Source: Sipunculus nudus (lineage: Eukaryota; Annelida; Sipuncula; Golfingiida; Sipunculidae). Taken from it: DNA of 64,000 bases. Below are positions 35,301 through 43,938 of this stretch, in pieces (position 1 is the stretch's first letter; each line of letters starts with the position of its first letter). Below the pieces are notes generated by a model. It did not search any database and was not told where the DNA came from. It saw only the letters and a list, made by a program, of their open reading frames with translations. Made by a program: the position numbers and the translations under genes. Location of the stretch: assembly GCA_026874595.1 (NCBI GenBank), contig CM049316.1, positions 65,209,176 to 65,273,175 on the forward strand, read 5' to 3'.

Positions 35301-38035
35301 TCATGATTAAAAATGAAATTTAAATTTTTATTCAATCAAAATCTAAAACGTTAATTTTAAATTGGAAAAAAAAAACGTGATACAGGAAAAACAAGAAAAC
35401 TGTTTTAAGACAGTGTCGTGTAGTTTAATATAAGTCCATTAAAACGTGCACAAAGTTTGCTATGACTGGTTGCATTAGACCCAATCTCTGAGGTTCACCA
35501 TTTTTTCCATCAAGGCAACGGCGGGACTCGAACCGAGGACTTAAAACTCCGTAGGCCAACGCTTTAAACTACGTCCTAGCCCATATACTTTTCTCCATAT
35601 GTAGAGACAGCCCAAAGGTATGTAATGTTGGTGAACAGGAAAGAGTTCACTTTGTTTATGGTGAAACCAGCTCCATTTTATTACGATTTAAAAACTGATA
35701 TTTCGAGCTTCTCATCTTTGAGAGCTGAGACACTATATGAATGAAAGTATTGATAATCCTGTAATGAAAAGACTTCTCTCGTAAGTAAGTCATCAAACAA
35801 GCTGTCAAAAATACATAATGATATACATTTCTGGCCCCTATAGTGTTACCCAAAACGCATAGTAACGTTATATTAATGAAAATAACTTCCTCAATAAATC
35901 CCCTTTTTATCTGGCTTGATCGCAAACGTTCACACCCATCAGGGCTTGGTTTACTGATGATCGCGTCCGATTGGGAAAAATGCCGGGCCAATTTTTCTGT
36001 GTACATCTTCCAGTACATCTTCACCAAACAACAAGTGCTACAGTCACATACAGCGTGGATATATCACTCAGGAAATCCAGGCTACTTCATGAATATTCAA
36101 TATTCCCATATAAGGAAATTATCTGGGATCAAGATTCTACACAATACATGCCGACACCAAGCTCTTACCTCAATTTACTGTGACGTAACCATAACTAAAA
36201 AAAGGAAACACCAGTTTCGAGACATTTGGTAATGACATCTTTCGTGGCCATTCAAAAATATTAAACCAGTTTTTTATTTTATTTTCTTTCTAAGGTAATT
36301 TTATTAGGAAAATAAAAACAAATTTAAGCTAAGTCTAAGTCAATGCTTAACAGTCGAACAATGAATGTAATATTTAAAATCAATGACAAACTTTATTTCC
36401 AAGTTAGTTTCCTATTTAGATGTAATGAGACAAGAATAAATACATAAGTTGCATGTTGCTTATGATATATCTGAAAAAGAGCGCTTTCCCATTGATCAAA
36501 TTATGATAAATGATACTATATTTTAATGAGTTCAAAGAAAATCGTCAAATGAAGAGCAGTCTTTCATATGGCGCCATCTGTCGACGAAGCCGTCAACTAC
36601 TGCGCAGCGGAATCAGGATGTTTAAAAAAGATTGATAACAAATGGTCTTAGGTCATTTCAATAATTTAGAATATTATTTTTGCTAACGATCATTGTAATG
36701 GCTAACTTTGTATCCAGGTCTTTAACAAATCACCCACAAATGGAATGTATCCTTCAACTTGAAACCAAAAAAAAAAAAAAAAAATGATTAGTATAATCGG
36801 ATGGCATTGTTGGCGGGACGCTATTCATTTTACCAGATTCAGCACCATACATGCATTATTTTATAAATACCATTTTCAATAATATTCTGTTTGCATATAA
36901 TTTTCGTATATGACTGGGGAATGGATGACCGTCTTTTGTGTCAGTTCTGCCTACATGTGTAGTCTCTAGATAACAATTCGACCAGCCATAGTGAAATCCA
37001 CATCCCTCATGTGGCGCCTTAGCGGTGGTATTCCATTCTTGTAATCGATTTCATTTGACACTGCTTCAATTGGGAACGTATACCATGTACCGCCACCGGG
37101 AGGAGCGGTGTGCATTGACGACGTGATACAAAATGTTCAGACCAATAAGAGCGATGAATTCCCGGTTGTCAGTCCCCTTCCGCCAGAGGTCGATTCTATT
37201 CTAAAAGAATCTCTTCTGTTTGGGCACTTTAGGACGGCTGGGACTGCTTGTCTCAACGGTCAAACTTAAAAAGTCAAAATTTGTTACTATTTCAAAGAAA
37301 AACCTTCTGTTTACATTTCACAAGCCAAGCTTACAGCATATTACTTATTCCGTAAAGTCCTTACCACAAAAACACCAATGTGTATGTACTTTCCCCTGGA
37401 ACAATTCTTATCAAACACACTTGAACGGACTACATTCTCCTCTTCACTTCATTTATACCTACGCCGCTGGTGTATTTAGAAGTCCAGGCGCATTCTGATG
37501 GTCAAATTTTTACTCCAACGATCCCTGAACAGCAGAGTCGTACATTTGTGAGATCGAGTCTGTTGAATGTGGTGTCGGTCAGACATCGCCCAGACGTCGC
37601 CCATTCTTGGCACGGCTCCATCTGGTGGCGGTCAACGGCTTACATTCCCCGTGGTAGCAATGTCGAATGAAATTGAATTAAGGAATGGCATGCGACCGCT
37701 CCGTGAGCAGTGAAAAAAATCCTGTGACAAAAAAATATAGAACTCAATAAAAACACGTAAAATTTTTGTAACCTCTAAAACTTCAGAATATAATCTGTTT
37801 CCAGATATGATTAAGTTCTGATCCTGTTCTGATATCACACATGAAGAACCAAGTCACTTATTTCCTCTGCGCAAAATGCAAAATGATCGTTTGATAAACC
37901 CGGTGTTTTTTTTTTCTTCAGAACTTTGCCGTTGAAATTATGGCGGAAGAACACGGAGATATAGCGGAAGACTACGTCCGTGAACAACTGATCAAAGCAG
38001 GAGGAGCGAACTACGGCACGGGTAACCGAGAGTAA
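16842..38035 (+). CDS. COTL1: Coactosin-like protein (ADF-H family), four exons
   Basis: Joining 16842-16918, 30939-31021, 32601-32758 and 37922-38035 gives an uninterrupted 143-residue protein, very close to the 142 residues usual for coactosin-like proteins. The whole protein is one ADF-homology domain. It opens MATQVDRENV; the core strand region is WLVLKYDG (26-33); the hallmark stretch is LTGDELSKRAKFALIAWIG (65-83); the C-terminus is KAGGANYG (131-138). Lys75, known in the vertebrate protein for F-actin binding, and Lys131, implicated there in 5-lipoxygenase binding, are both present. Known role: binds F-actin in the cytoplasm and counteracts capping. Introns are 14.0, 1.6 and 5.2 kb with phases 2, 1 and 0, all GT-AG (GTGAGT, GTAAGT and GTAAGT donors; TTTCAG or TTCAG acceptors). 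The start codon is the first ATG of the domain. No transcript evidence was available. Confidence 0.95.
16919..18503. other. Start of intron 1; degenerate GACA-rich stretch
   Basis: No exon. Contains a short CT microsatellite (17324-17362) and a long purine-rich degenerate stretch of GACA/ACAG units (about 17400-17730). A CAGTGGCGGTTCCAGGGGG motif at 17741-17759 looks like the left end of a hAT-type element whose right end was not found. Confidence 0.5.
18504..18678. mobile_element. 175-bp MITE with AGTGGAAC ends
   Basis: Left end AGTGGAACTTGT followed by AGACCACCTG. Right end CAGGTGGTCT followed by ACAGGTTTCACT, the inverted counterpart. Flanked by TA-rich bases. The interior repeats the motif AAGACCACC. 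No coding capacity. Confidence 0.65.
18679..19859. other. Intron 1; no gene recognised
   Basis: A 90-aa frame at 19452-19724 shows no known motif. No clear repeats. Confidence 0.5.
19860..20237. repeat. Extreme AT-rich island ending in (AT)n
   Basis: About 290 bp made almost only of A and T with irregular TATTATA/TTATAA motifs. After a short mixed stretch it ends in a pure AT microsatellite at about 20176-20237. Confidence 0.8.
20238..23359. other. Intron 1; AT microsatellites, no gene recognised
   Basis: Holds AT microsatellites at 20990-21056 and 21640-21663, and an AT tract running into GA dinucleotides at 23280-23362. The 105-aa minus frame at 22581-22898 has no family motif. No exon signals were found that would extend the coactosin frame. 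Confidence 0.5.
23360..23534. mobile_element. 175-bp MITE with GGAACCCC ends
   Basis: Left GGAACCCCACAATTACGACC and right GGTCGCAAGGCGGGGTTCC(ACT) are inverted relatives. GGTCGTAAT and TTCGTAATTGT motifs recur inside. Right flank is TATATATA; the left flank is a GA microsatellite that has eroded the AGT of the left end. Confidence 0.55.
23535..25412. other. Intron 1; possible retroelement remnant, no gene
   Basis: ACTAGCTGATAAACCCGGTA starts at 23709 and overlaps the perfect palindrome CCCGGTATACCGGG at 23722-23735. ACTAGCTGA-CCCGG is a start shared by some RTE-like repeats in invertebrates, but the sequence after it was not assigned. The rest is AT-rich without features. Confidence 0.4.
25413..28800 (+). 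mobile_element. Family E element carrying an expanded minisatellite
   Basis: 25413-25560 matches the left end of the family copy at 48.7-48.8 kb: GATGTAATCGAGTCC, GTTCGAGTCCAAGTCCACC, TTCTTCGAGTCCGAGTC. 25765-25815 matches the middle (GGACTCGAAGTGGACTCGGC, CTTGAGTCC). At the right, CCTGAAAAATTGGAGTC near 28775 matches CACCTGAAAAAGTG in the 1-kb copy. The element is therefore continuous on both sides of the tandem array, and the array lies where the other copies have only one or two imperfect units. Confidence 0.6.
25812..28775. repeat. 27-bp minisatellite, about 110 units, intron 1
   Basis: The unit reads GAGTCCAGGACCCTC followed by GAGTACAAGTCC (27 bp), with variants lacking one or a few bases. 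Because 27 is divisible by three, both strands stay open for long stretches (Ser-Pro-Gly rich on +, Leu-Asp-Ser-Arg rich on -). These frames have no other coding support and lie inside an intron. A variant block (ACAAGTTCGAGTCCAGAATC, then a TCTGG region) recurs at 26087, 26950 and 27706, showing higher-order duplication of about 0.86 and 0.76 kb. Confidence 0.95.
28801..29254. other. Intron 1; no feature seen
   Basis: AT-rich sequence without repeats or exon signals. Confidence 0.5.
29255..30182. mobile_element. Long-armed foldback element, about 0.93 kb
   Basis: Left arm 29255-29711 and right arm 29759-30182 are imperfect inverted copies, separated by about 47 bp. Paired landmarks include ACCCATGTCGG/CCGACATGGGT, CAAAGGAGACAGTAT/ATACTGTCTCCTTTG, GAGCGTTTTAGG/CCAAAACGCTC and TCATTATAAT/ATTATAATGA. 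Four TGACGTCA octamers sit symmetrically, two per arm (29581, 29622, 29829, 29868). Each outer end carries its own small palindrome (29301-29320, 30118-30137). No coding capacity. Ends and target duplication are not resolved. Confidence 0.8.
30492..30812. mobile_element. Palindromic MITE, about 0.32 kb
   Basis: A perfect 18-bp inverted pair, TGCCTTCATTTATCTAGC at 30505-30522 and its complement at 30788-30805, continues inward as imperfect similarity (CTGCGCAGCACTT against the complement of AAGTAATGCGCAG; GCCTGTCCTAGTG against CACTAGGGCAGGC). Arms are about 130 bp. The element ends about 125 bp before exon 2. The 106-aa frame across it is not a gene. Confidence 0.75.
30939..31021 (+). CDS. COTL1: Coactosin exon 2
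   Basis: 83 bases from the third base of Trp26 to the first base of Asp54. It encodes LVLKYDGNMIV and the following helix. Acceptor CATTTCAG, donor G/GTAAGT. Confidence 0.93.
31207..31340. mobile_element. TTCGCGA-type MITE (family G), partial copy
   Basis: GTGGTTGGCTTCTTATTCGCG, TTCGCGATTTTGAC, GCGAGGATCCCATTTTCGCG correspond to the left half of 3814-4181. Located in intron 2. Confidence 0.5.
31341..32232. other. Intron 2; no feature seen
   Basis: AT-rich, non-repetitive to the eye. The phrases TACGCCCCTG at about 31888 and 32239 resemble ends of DNA elements but are not paired convincingly. Confidence 0.4.
32233..32572. mobile_element. Palindromic MITE, family F, abutting exon 3
   Basis: A near-perfect 36-bp inverted pair at 32267-32302 and 32504-32539 (CAGTCGTTCCAGACATCC on the left; two mismatches overall) lies within longer imperfect arms. 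The outer arms read ACGCCCCTGACGCAGCAGG on the left and, inverted, ACGCTCCTCAAGCAGCGG on the right. The interior has TGTAATCAGACTAACGAGAG, shared with 63173-63192. Related copies: 55022-55111, 55813-55985, 63043-63285. The right end lies 28 bp before the exon 3 acceptor. Confidence 0.8.
32601..32758 (+). CDS. COTL1: Coactosin exon 3
   Basis: 158 bases encoding the rest of Asp54 to Arg106. It contains the most conserved part, SKRAKFALIAWIG, and TDKAVVKEVV. Acceptor TCGGTTTCAG, donor AGG/GTAAGT, phase 0. Confidence 0.94.
32759..33560. other. Intron 3; probable decayed DNA element
   Basis: Between about 33060 and 33545 the motif GTCAGGGAA or GTCGGGGAA recurs and the stretch closes with TTGGCAACCC, a type of end seen in DNA transposons. 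No left end was found. Confidence 0.3.
33680..33765 (+). repeat. Retroposon-like 3' tail with (CCAA)n
   Basis: GCAGATCGGTTCAGTA followed by GTCCTGCAAAC and seven CCAA units (33733-33761) resembles the 3' end of a SINE or LINE with a tetranucleotide tail. The body upstream was not assigned. Confidence 0.4.
34229..34440 (-). repeat. SINE family A, 3' half only
   Basis: GGAAGTAACCTCCATTTT, TTCGGTTTGGGACTAGGCGA, GCACTCGCTTTC, TGTCAGCCGCACCTGCGGGT and CTTGGTGTATAATCA match the 3' half of the copies at 1432 and 5383. The tRNA-like head is missing. In coactosin intron 3. Confidence 0.65.
34441..35399. other. Intron 3; no feature seen
   Basis: Very AT-rich; no repeats recognised. Confidence 0.5.
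35400..35585 (-). repeat. tRNA-like SINE head, family C
   Basis: On the minus strand a degenerate tRNA can be read downwards from about 35583, with GGCTAGGACGTAGTTTAAAG as A-box region and GGTTCGAGTCC as B box (complement of 35524-35534). The T-stem pairs poorly, so this is not a functional tRNA. An AT-rich body follows down to about 35400. Confidence 0.5.
35586..37144. other. Intron 3; no feature seen
   Basis: Frames of 123-129 aa on both strands at 35656-36232 have no family motif. A-rich run at 36764-36783. Confidence 0.45.
37145..37710 (+). repeat. Dispersed repeat family D, copy 1, plus shared segment
   Basis: 37160-37560 matches 51985-52370 and, in part, 53380-53590: GACTGCTTGTCTCAACGGTC, TTTACATTTCACA, CACAAAAACACC, TTCTTATC, GAACGGAC, CTCTTCACTTCATTTATA, ACGCC(g)CTG, AACAGCAGAGTCGTAC. 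37600-37710 is shared with 11218-11345. Class unknown. Confidence 0.6.
37922..38035 (+). CDS. COTL1: Coactosin exon 4 with stop codon
   Basis: 114 bases: residues 107-143 and TAA at 38033-38035. It encodes NFAVEIMAEEHGDIAEDYV and the conserved KAGGANYG. The acceptor follows a 13-T polypyrimidine tract. Confidence 0.94.
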   Translation, partial: NFAVEIMAEEHGDIAEDYVREQLIKAGGANYGTGNRE

Positions 38036-38815
38036 GGCCATCAATATGTGGCGCCACCTGGGAACCGTCGAAAAAATGACAATCACGTGACCATATCTCT
38101 CCTGCTCATCCTGTAGAGGAGAGAAAAGCTGTAGTTTGTTCATTTGAATCAACAAGGAAACTCAAAAAGAGGGACCATTCTCGAAATTGTCTACGGTAAC
38201 ACAACAAACAGTCATCGTCATCCGGAAATAATTTTTGAAAAAATTATTTTTTTCTTTTTATTTAAGGTAACACGAAACGGTGTTTGCATCATGTTCACAT
38301 TGCCTGTTATATATTTCGTAACATCAGCATTTGTAATGCATTTATTTTTGTGTGCATCTACAGAGGGATTTGGGTTATGAATATCTCCATCGAGTTTTCT
38401 TTGTTTTGGAGAATGGACGCTAAGTGGCGCTGACGTTCGATTGAGGAACTACCGTAAATAATAATCATGGTTTGAATTTTCCTGTTCATTTTCATCTGGT
38501 GTCATGACTGATTCGCTCACATCCAATCATGGTCATTGATGACGAAACGAAATTTTTATGCAGCTGTTATCGAGCGGTTTTAATCCGTCTTGGAAATATT
38601 ATAAAGCCATCATTTAAACAAGCAAAAGTCAAAACGTGGATATTTTGTGAATTATGGTGCCACATATATGCAGTTGAAAATCAGAAAGATTTTATGCAGA
38701 AGTTACGGATACTTTGTCTAAATCCTCTATACACCTTTTCTTTATTGTGTGTAATTTTATAATGTTTGTCATGTTATTAATTCTGGAAAATAAACTTTTT
38801 TATTAACATATATCG
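38036..38815 (+). other. Coactosin 3' UTR and polyadenylation signal
   Basis: AATAAA at 38789-38794 followed by a T-rich stretch fits a cleavage site near 38810, giving a 3' UTR of about 770 bases. An 8-bp stem, TCTCTCCT (38096-38103) with AGGAGAGA (38117-38124), lies about 60 bases after the stop. Confidence 0.6.
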
Positions 38816-38976
38816 TATAGTTTTGAGCCACTGTTTCCTTCAGTTCAACATCATAAGTTGTACCAGCAATTGTTGTTATAATTGAAATCATTAGCAAACC
38901 CTGGGAAGCGGTACAATGTTTGGTTGGCTCAGGCGAAGTCTGATGTCTCTGCTAGCTCAACGGAGTTAAAGTGAAT

Positions 38977-39046
<70 letters not shown>

Positions 39047-39847
39047 CTAGAGCTTAGGGAGTGGTAGATGGCGATGGCATGTCCCTCTCACTTTTGTATT
39101 ATTAGGGGACAAAACGTTACTTTTGTCACTCCAACTTTTTAAAACGTATGATTTTAAATACTGTGATTTCTAGATAATTGTGTTATCCAGGTTATAGATT
39201 ATTCATATTTTTCCTTAATACTCGTTCAATTACCCCATCTCATACCCAGTGATACACATCGTAACATTCTGGGTATCATATGCGTCGATAAGTTAAATGA
39301 ATCAGGCTTGCTTATATTATGTTGTATGGGAGAAGGGGGGGGGGGGGGGGGGGGTGAGTCCCTGAGAGGAGCGGGGTTGCTTATTGAAGGGGCGGGGAAA
39401 TCTTGTGGATTGCCCAACAAAGACTTCTGACGAAGGGGATTACAAATAGTAATTTCACTGGTAGACAGATGGCAGCACTTCTATATTTAGATTTGTGTAG
39501 GCCACCGGCTGCACGCAACGTGGACCCAGAAGTCAATTGCTTTCATATATCCATGTTCATACTACCAAGTCTGTGACATGACCTCGCATTCACAGACCTT
39601 GATTCCGCGACCCTCTCTGGCATCTATTTCATGAATAATGAACAAGACTGCATGCTTTCGGGTCGAAATCACAACTGTCAATAAAAACCAACCAAAGAAT
39701 GTTAACGATACACTATTCACACATCGTCTGAACAAACCACGTGTACCAGATACGGGAAAGCTGATTGGATTGCTTAGATTCTCGATGCCTTACAGGCAAA
39801 GCAAAACATTTGACCAAAACAATGCACCAGACATCCGCGCAGAAGGG
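38816..39847. other. No gene; (GA)n and poly-G tracts
   Basis: A GA microsatellite at 38979-39042 and a run of about 20 Gs at 39335-39354. No exon or mobile element recognised. Confidence 0.6.
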
Positions 39848-40386
39848 GTGTACATTAGAGCACGGCGCCGCCGCCATTTTGCGCCGCCGCCAGCCAAGCT
39901 AAGATCAAGCAGAGCCGAATTTATCAGAAGGCGAGGCCAATATTTGCTTAAACCAAAGTGAGCCGAGTTTGTGCAGCTCAGATTGGCTTGGGATAAAATT
40001 AATATAAAAATATCTTTTATAATTAAAAATTAGGAAGTAAATGTTTTTTTTAAAGGTTTTGTTATTTGTTGTTTGTTTTGTTTTGTTTTTCTCGCTGATA
40101 GGAAACGGTGTGATTGTTTTGTATGAACGTATTGGCTTATGAAACCACAAGGATAAACTATACTAAATATTTAATCATTAACTATTTAAATGTAAAATGG
40201 ATGCAGCATATCACAAGTAATATAAATAACTTGTTTAAATAAAACGGGTACTTTGTAGCATTGTCAAATGAATAGGCTTTCATGTTAGTTTAAGCCAGCC
40301 TACATTTTGCAAGCCACGAAACTCGGCTTACTACTCAAGTCAGCCGTCTTTCTTGTCCAAGCCAGCTCTGGGGTCTATAGTGTACG
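39848..40386. mobile_element. Palindromic element with GTACATTAGAGC ends
   Basis: Left GTACATTAGAGC...GCCGAATTTATCAG...GCTTAAAC has inverted counterparts at the right: GTTTAAGCCAGCC, AAACTCGGCTTAC, AGCTCTGGGG and TATAGTGTAC. The left end is unusually rich in GCCGCCGCC. No coding capacity; the 107-aa frame at 39638 runs into it by chance. Confidence 0.55.
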
Positions 40387-40919
40387 TATACGCGAGCCAT
40401 TTGATTGGTTCAATTACCTTCTATATTATTCATGAAATATACGCAATAATAACTTTAGATTTTTCGGGTAAATTTGCAATGTCACTATGGGACTGTCTAA
40501 GCCTCTTTGTAGGAAATTCATAGACATTTTTACCTGAGCCTTTAGATATTCAAACATAAAAAAGAATTATAAAATTACTTTAGTCATTCTCTTTAAAAAT
40601 TGGTTGTAAAAAGTCAGGGAGAACATATCTTCAAGGACGCAATAGTAATTCAAGATTATCATATGCTTGGGTTAAAATGTGAAATCCAACAAAAAAACTG
40701 ATTTTAAATTGATCTATGGATTTTCATTCAAGATACCAATGATTCGGTGCAGGGTTAATACTGTTTGCTATTAACTTGTTGCATACCGATTACTAGTATT
40801 TTATTTATTTAACGTATTATCTTGTAGGACATGGGAATACTAATAAAGTGAAAACTGTCTCTCTTCTTGGTTTTAATTTTCATGCAACGCATTCCATCAC
40901 ATGCTTTGTGATATATATA

Positions 40920-40980
<61 letters not shown>

Positions 40981-41389
40981 ACATCTGACTCCAGCGATAT
41001 CTGACGAAATAAAGTGCGAGGCATATCGGCAAACTAAAAGGAAGACATCTCCAAAACGTGACTTAATTGAAGTTAAGCTGGTTGTTATCGAACCACTGCT
41101 TCACATTAAATCTCTGCGGAATTGGGCCTCCCGGAATTATAAGCCTGGGGAATTGAATGTCTGAACGACGCAAGCTTATCTCCGAGCCAGCTGAGGTCCG
41201 TCTTACCTATGGGTGGAACTGTCTTCTAAAGAGTGTATTTATCGATTCCCATAAAATCTGGGAATTTTTTCGGGGTCCACATGAAGTTGTTCCATCAAAT
41301 GATTTTATCTCAATCTGGGCGTATATTTTTGTATGTATGTTAGTGTATTTGTGAGTATTTAGGGGTGGGGTTGGGGTGTGTCAGTTACA
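40387..41389. other. No gene; (AT)n at 40911-40978
   Basis: AT microsatellite of about 68 bp with one TTTA interruption. No exon recognised. Confidence 0.6.
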
Positions 41390-41620
41390 GGAATATGTGT
41401 CTTGCCCAGGAGGGAAAACCATTTGTTTGCAACACACGATTTTTATGCCTCCACACCAAAAAGTGCGCCTTGCCCAGGATAACAAAGGATTTGAATGCCT
41501 CCACACCAAAAAGTGTGCCTTGCCTAGGATAACACACGATTTGTATGCCTCAACACTGAGAATGTGTTTCTTGTTCATGATAACAAACTATTTATATGCA
41601 ACGTCACAGAATAAGTGCCT
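41390..41620 (+). repeat. 50-bp tandem repeat, about 4.5 units
   Basis: ATGCCTCCACACCAAA recurs at 41445 and 41495, with diverged versions at 41545 and 41596. Each unit also carries GTG.GCCTTGCCCAGGATAAC and ACACGATTT. The 104-aa + frame is a translation of the array. Confidence 0.8.
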
Positions 41621-42838
41621 TGTAAAAAAAAAACTGAACCCAAACATTCTACTGACAACAACTAGGTATATCTGCGTGGTTATATTTTAAGGTTAGCAAT
41701 TTGTATGGTTGCAGACACTAGAGAAAATAAGAAGGGCATATACTCAACTTTAATGTATGTTAATAGGCGGCAACATGAATATCTGAATACGGTAAAATGT
41801 ATTATTAAAGCCACCTAGGATCAAGTGTTTCAGTGTCTCTCTTTAATTCCCTGTATTACTATTGGACATAAGTAAAAGTGAACGGAAGGCATGTCACTGG
41901 CATTTCTGTCTTTCCTGTAGGACTGAACGTTTAATACAGTAAGCATATTACTCCTTTTTGTGTTTTTACAGGTCCACGAAACTTCATCCTGGTTTTGTGC
42001 GGGGCGGGATTTATATGGGTCAAGTGACATGGGCCGAGTTCGCATCTCCAGTTATTATAGATGGCACGATGATATATCCTTTGGGAAAAATGTCCAAATA
42101 TTTATATGGAAAAACTAGCCCACCTTAGGACACACATCATAACTCCCAACAATTCAAGACAAACCAGAAAATTTCAGGTCGTCAGCTGAGATGCGTAACA
42201 AAGGTTGAGTGGCATAACAGGCAGTCATACAAAGATTATACTTTTTACCTAAGGAAATTATAGAAGATAAGGACAATGTCACTTGTGAAAATGTGAGCAG
42301 GAGTAAATAAAATAAACAGCCTGTGTGAGGTGGGATCGGCGCTCTATGTTTTTTTTGGTTTTAAACAAGGGATTTGCTTGGAGTTTAGTCCTCAGATATT
42401 GGAATAGGCCACTTTAAGGTGTCTGTCTTCCACCAATACAGAAAACCATACGTTGACTGATATTTATTCATAATTTGGATTAGAAATAACTATTTCTTCT
42501 AAATTTATGAACCAGAGCTGAGAATTAAGGTGTAAAATATTTTAGTTAGTCTCGGCTATGTAATAACAAATTTTGTCGCTAGATGTCAGCGAGAGTGCAA
42601 TGTAGACTTTAACGCACAGTCAACCAAGTGATGGTGTGTCCATATCTAAAACAAAATCACTCAAAACGTAAATTAGTGCTACTTCCTCAAAAACATCCCC
42701 TCTTAACACAAAATAAATTTACTTTCTCAGAAGTTGTATATACGGATAAACAAAAAGCAACAAATTAAAAAAAAAAAGCACAAACAAACAGAAAGAAAGA
42801 GTGAGACAGACAAGCTAGTATAAAGAACTATATTATAT
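41621..42838. other. No gene recognised
   Basis: Short frames only; no repeats noticed. Confidence 0.5.
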
Positions 42839-43140
42839 TGACTGGATTCTGGGGGTAGAACACAGGGCTCAAAGGATCGTAAGTTCGTATCTCAGCCGAA
42901 GAACGCTGAGATTTTTCATGGTCGGATCCCACAAAGGGTGAGCGCTCTGCTGGGTTTATGTTAAGGCTGTACCCCACAGCCGTGTTTCACTCCCAAACGA
43001 GTGCGCCTCGGTGTTATGGGGATGACACACACCCAGACCCGCAGGAGGGGTACACGGAGCCTGGTTGGCGCCAGGATATTCGAGTGTGAGCCCCTGTCAC
43101 GTAGCCCAAAACTGGAATTCTTTCTGCAGATGTACCTAGT
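42839..43140 (+). repeat. tRNA-derived SINE, family A, + strand copy
   Basis: Head at 42842-42900 with GGGGGTAGAACACAG (A-box area) and TAAGTTCGTATCTCAGCC (B-box area). Body with GGTCGGATCCCACAAAGG, GAGCGCTCTGC and the hairpin CACTCC..CGAGTG (42988-43003). The end near 43120-43140 lacks the 3' motif of the other copies. Confidence 0.7.
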
Positions 43141-43609
43141 CGGTGAAACCACGATATTACGGCCTCTAACGGGTTTCATGTTCGAGGTGGTCGTCCTAGC
43201 AAGGTCTGAAATAAGGTGCAAAATGGAATTAAAACAGTAAAAAGTGTTCGTTATTTTGAGATTGTCGCTAAAACGAGGTGGTCGTTGTCACGAAGTGAAT
43301 CGTGTCGGTTTATCTGATCATGTTTTATTTTTCTTTTTATTTGTTGAACCAGTGTCAACACGCCGGCCAAAGTCATTGTGTCGTGAGACAATAGAGGTAT
43401 TCAATAACTGTTTACCAGGTGCTCTAGGTTCAGTTATGCCATTGTTATGGCAAGCGATCTGATGGTTTGTGTGTTTTTTCCCCAGCCTATTTAGTATTCA
43501 GCGTACTTATGAAATCAGAATATGGATGAGCCGTCAGGGTAGTAGGATATATATGGATCACATAGACAGAGTGATAATTCAGTCTTCGGTGTCAAGATGC
43601 CAGCAAGCT
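43141..43609. other. No gene; GAGGTGGTCGT repeated
   Basis: CGAGGTGGTCGT occurs at about 43182 and 43269, suggesting a further MITE-like remnant, but paired ends were not convincing. Confidence 0.35.
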
Positions 43610-43938
43610 GCCAGTCGGGGACCAGTACCGCCAGTCGGAGACAAGTGTCGCCAGTTGAGGACCAGTACCGATAGTTGGAGTCAAGTACCGCTAGTCGGGT
43701 CCAATGTCGCCAGTTGGGGTCTAGTGTCGCAACTCAAGGGCCAGTACCGCCATTTGGGGTCAAGTACCGTCAGTCGGGTTCAAGTTCACCCAGTTGGAGT
43801 CAAGTACCGCCTGTCGGGTCCATTGTCGCCAGTTATGGTCTAGTGCCGCCACTAGAGGACCAGTAGCGCCTGTTAGGGTCTGGTACCGCCAGTCGTGGTT
43901 CAGTTCTACCAGTCGGGGTTCAGTATTGCAAGTTGAGG
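43610..43938 (+). repeat. 20-bp minisatellite, about 16 units
   Basis: Unit of the type GCCAGTCGGGGACCAGTACC; most units are 20 bp and two (the 5th and 11th) are 19 bp. Units 4-7 resemble units 10-13 more than their neighbours, indicating duplication of a block of about 119 bp. Confidence 0.9.

Noticed and set aside
35510-35585. Functional tRNA gene on the minus strand
   Set aside because: B box is good, but the T-stem has mismatches and the acceptor ends do not pair; better explained as a SINE head.
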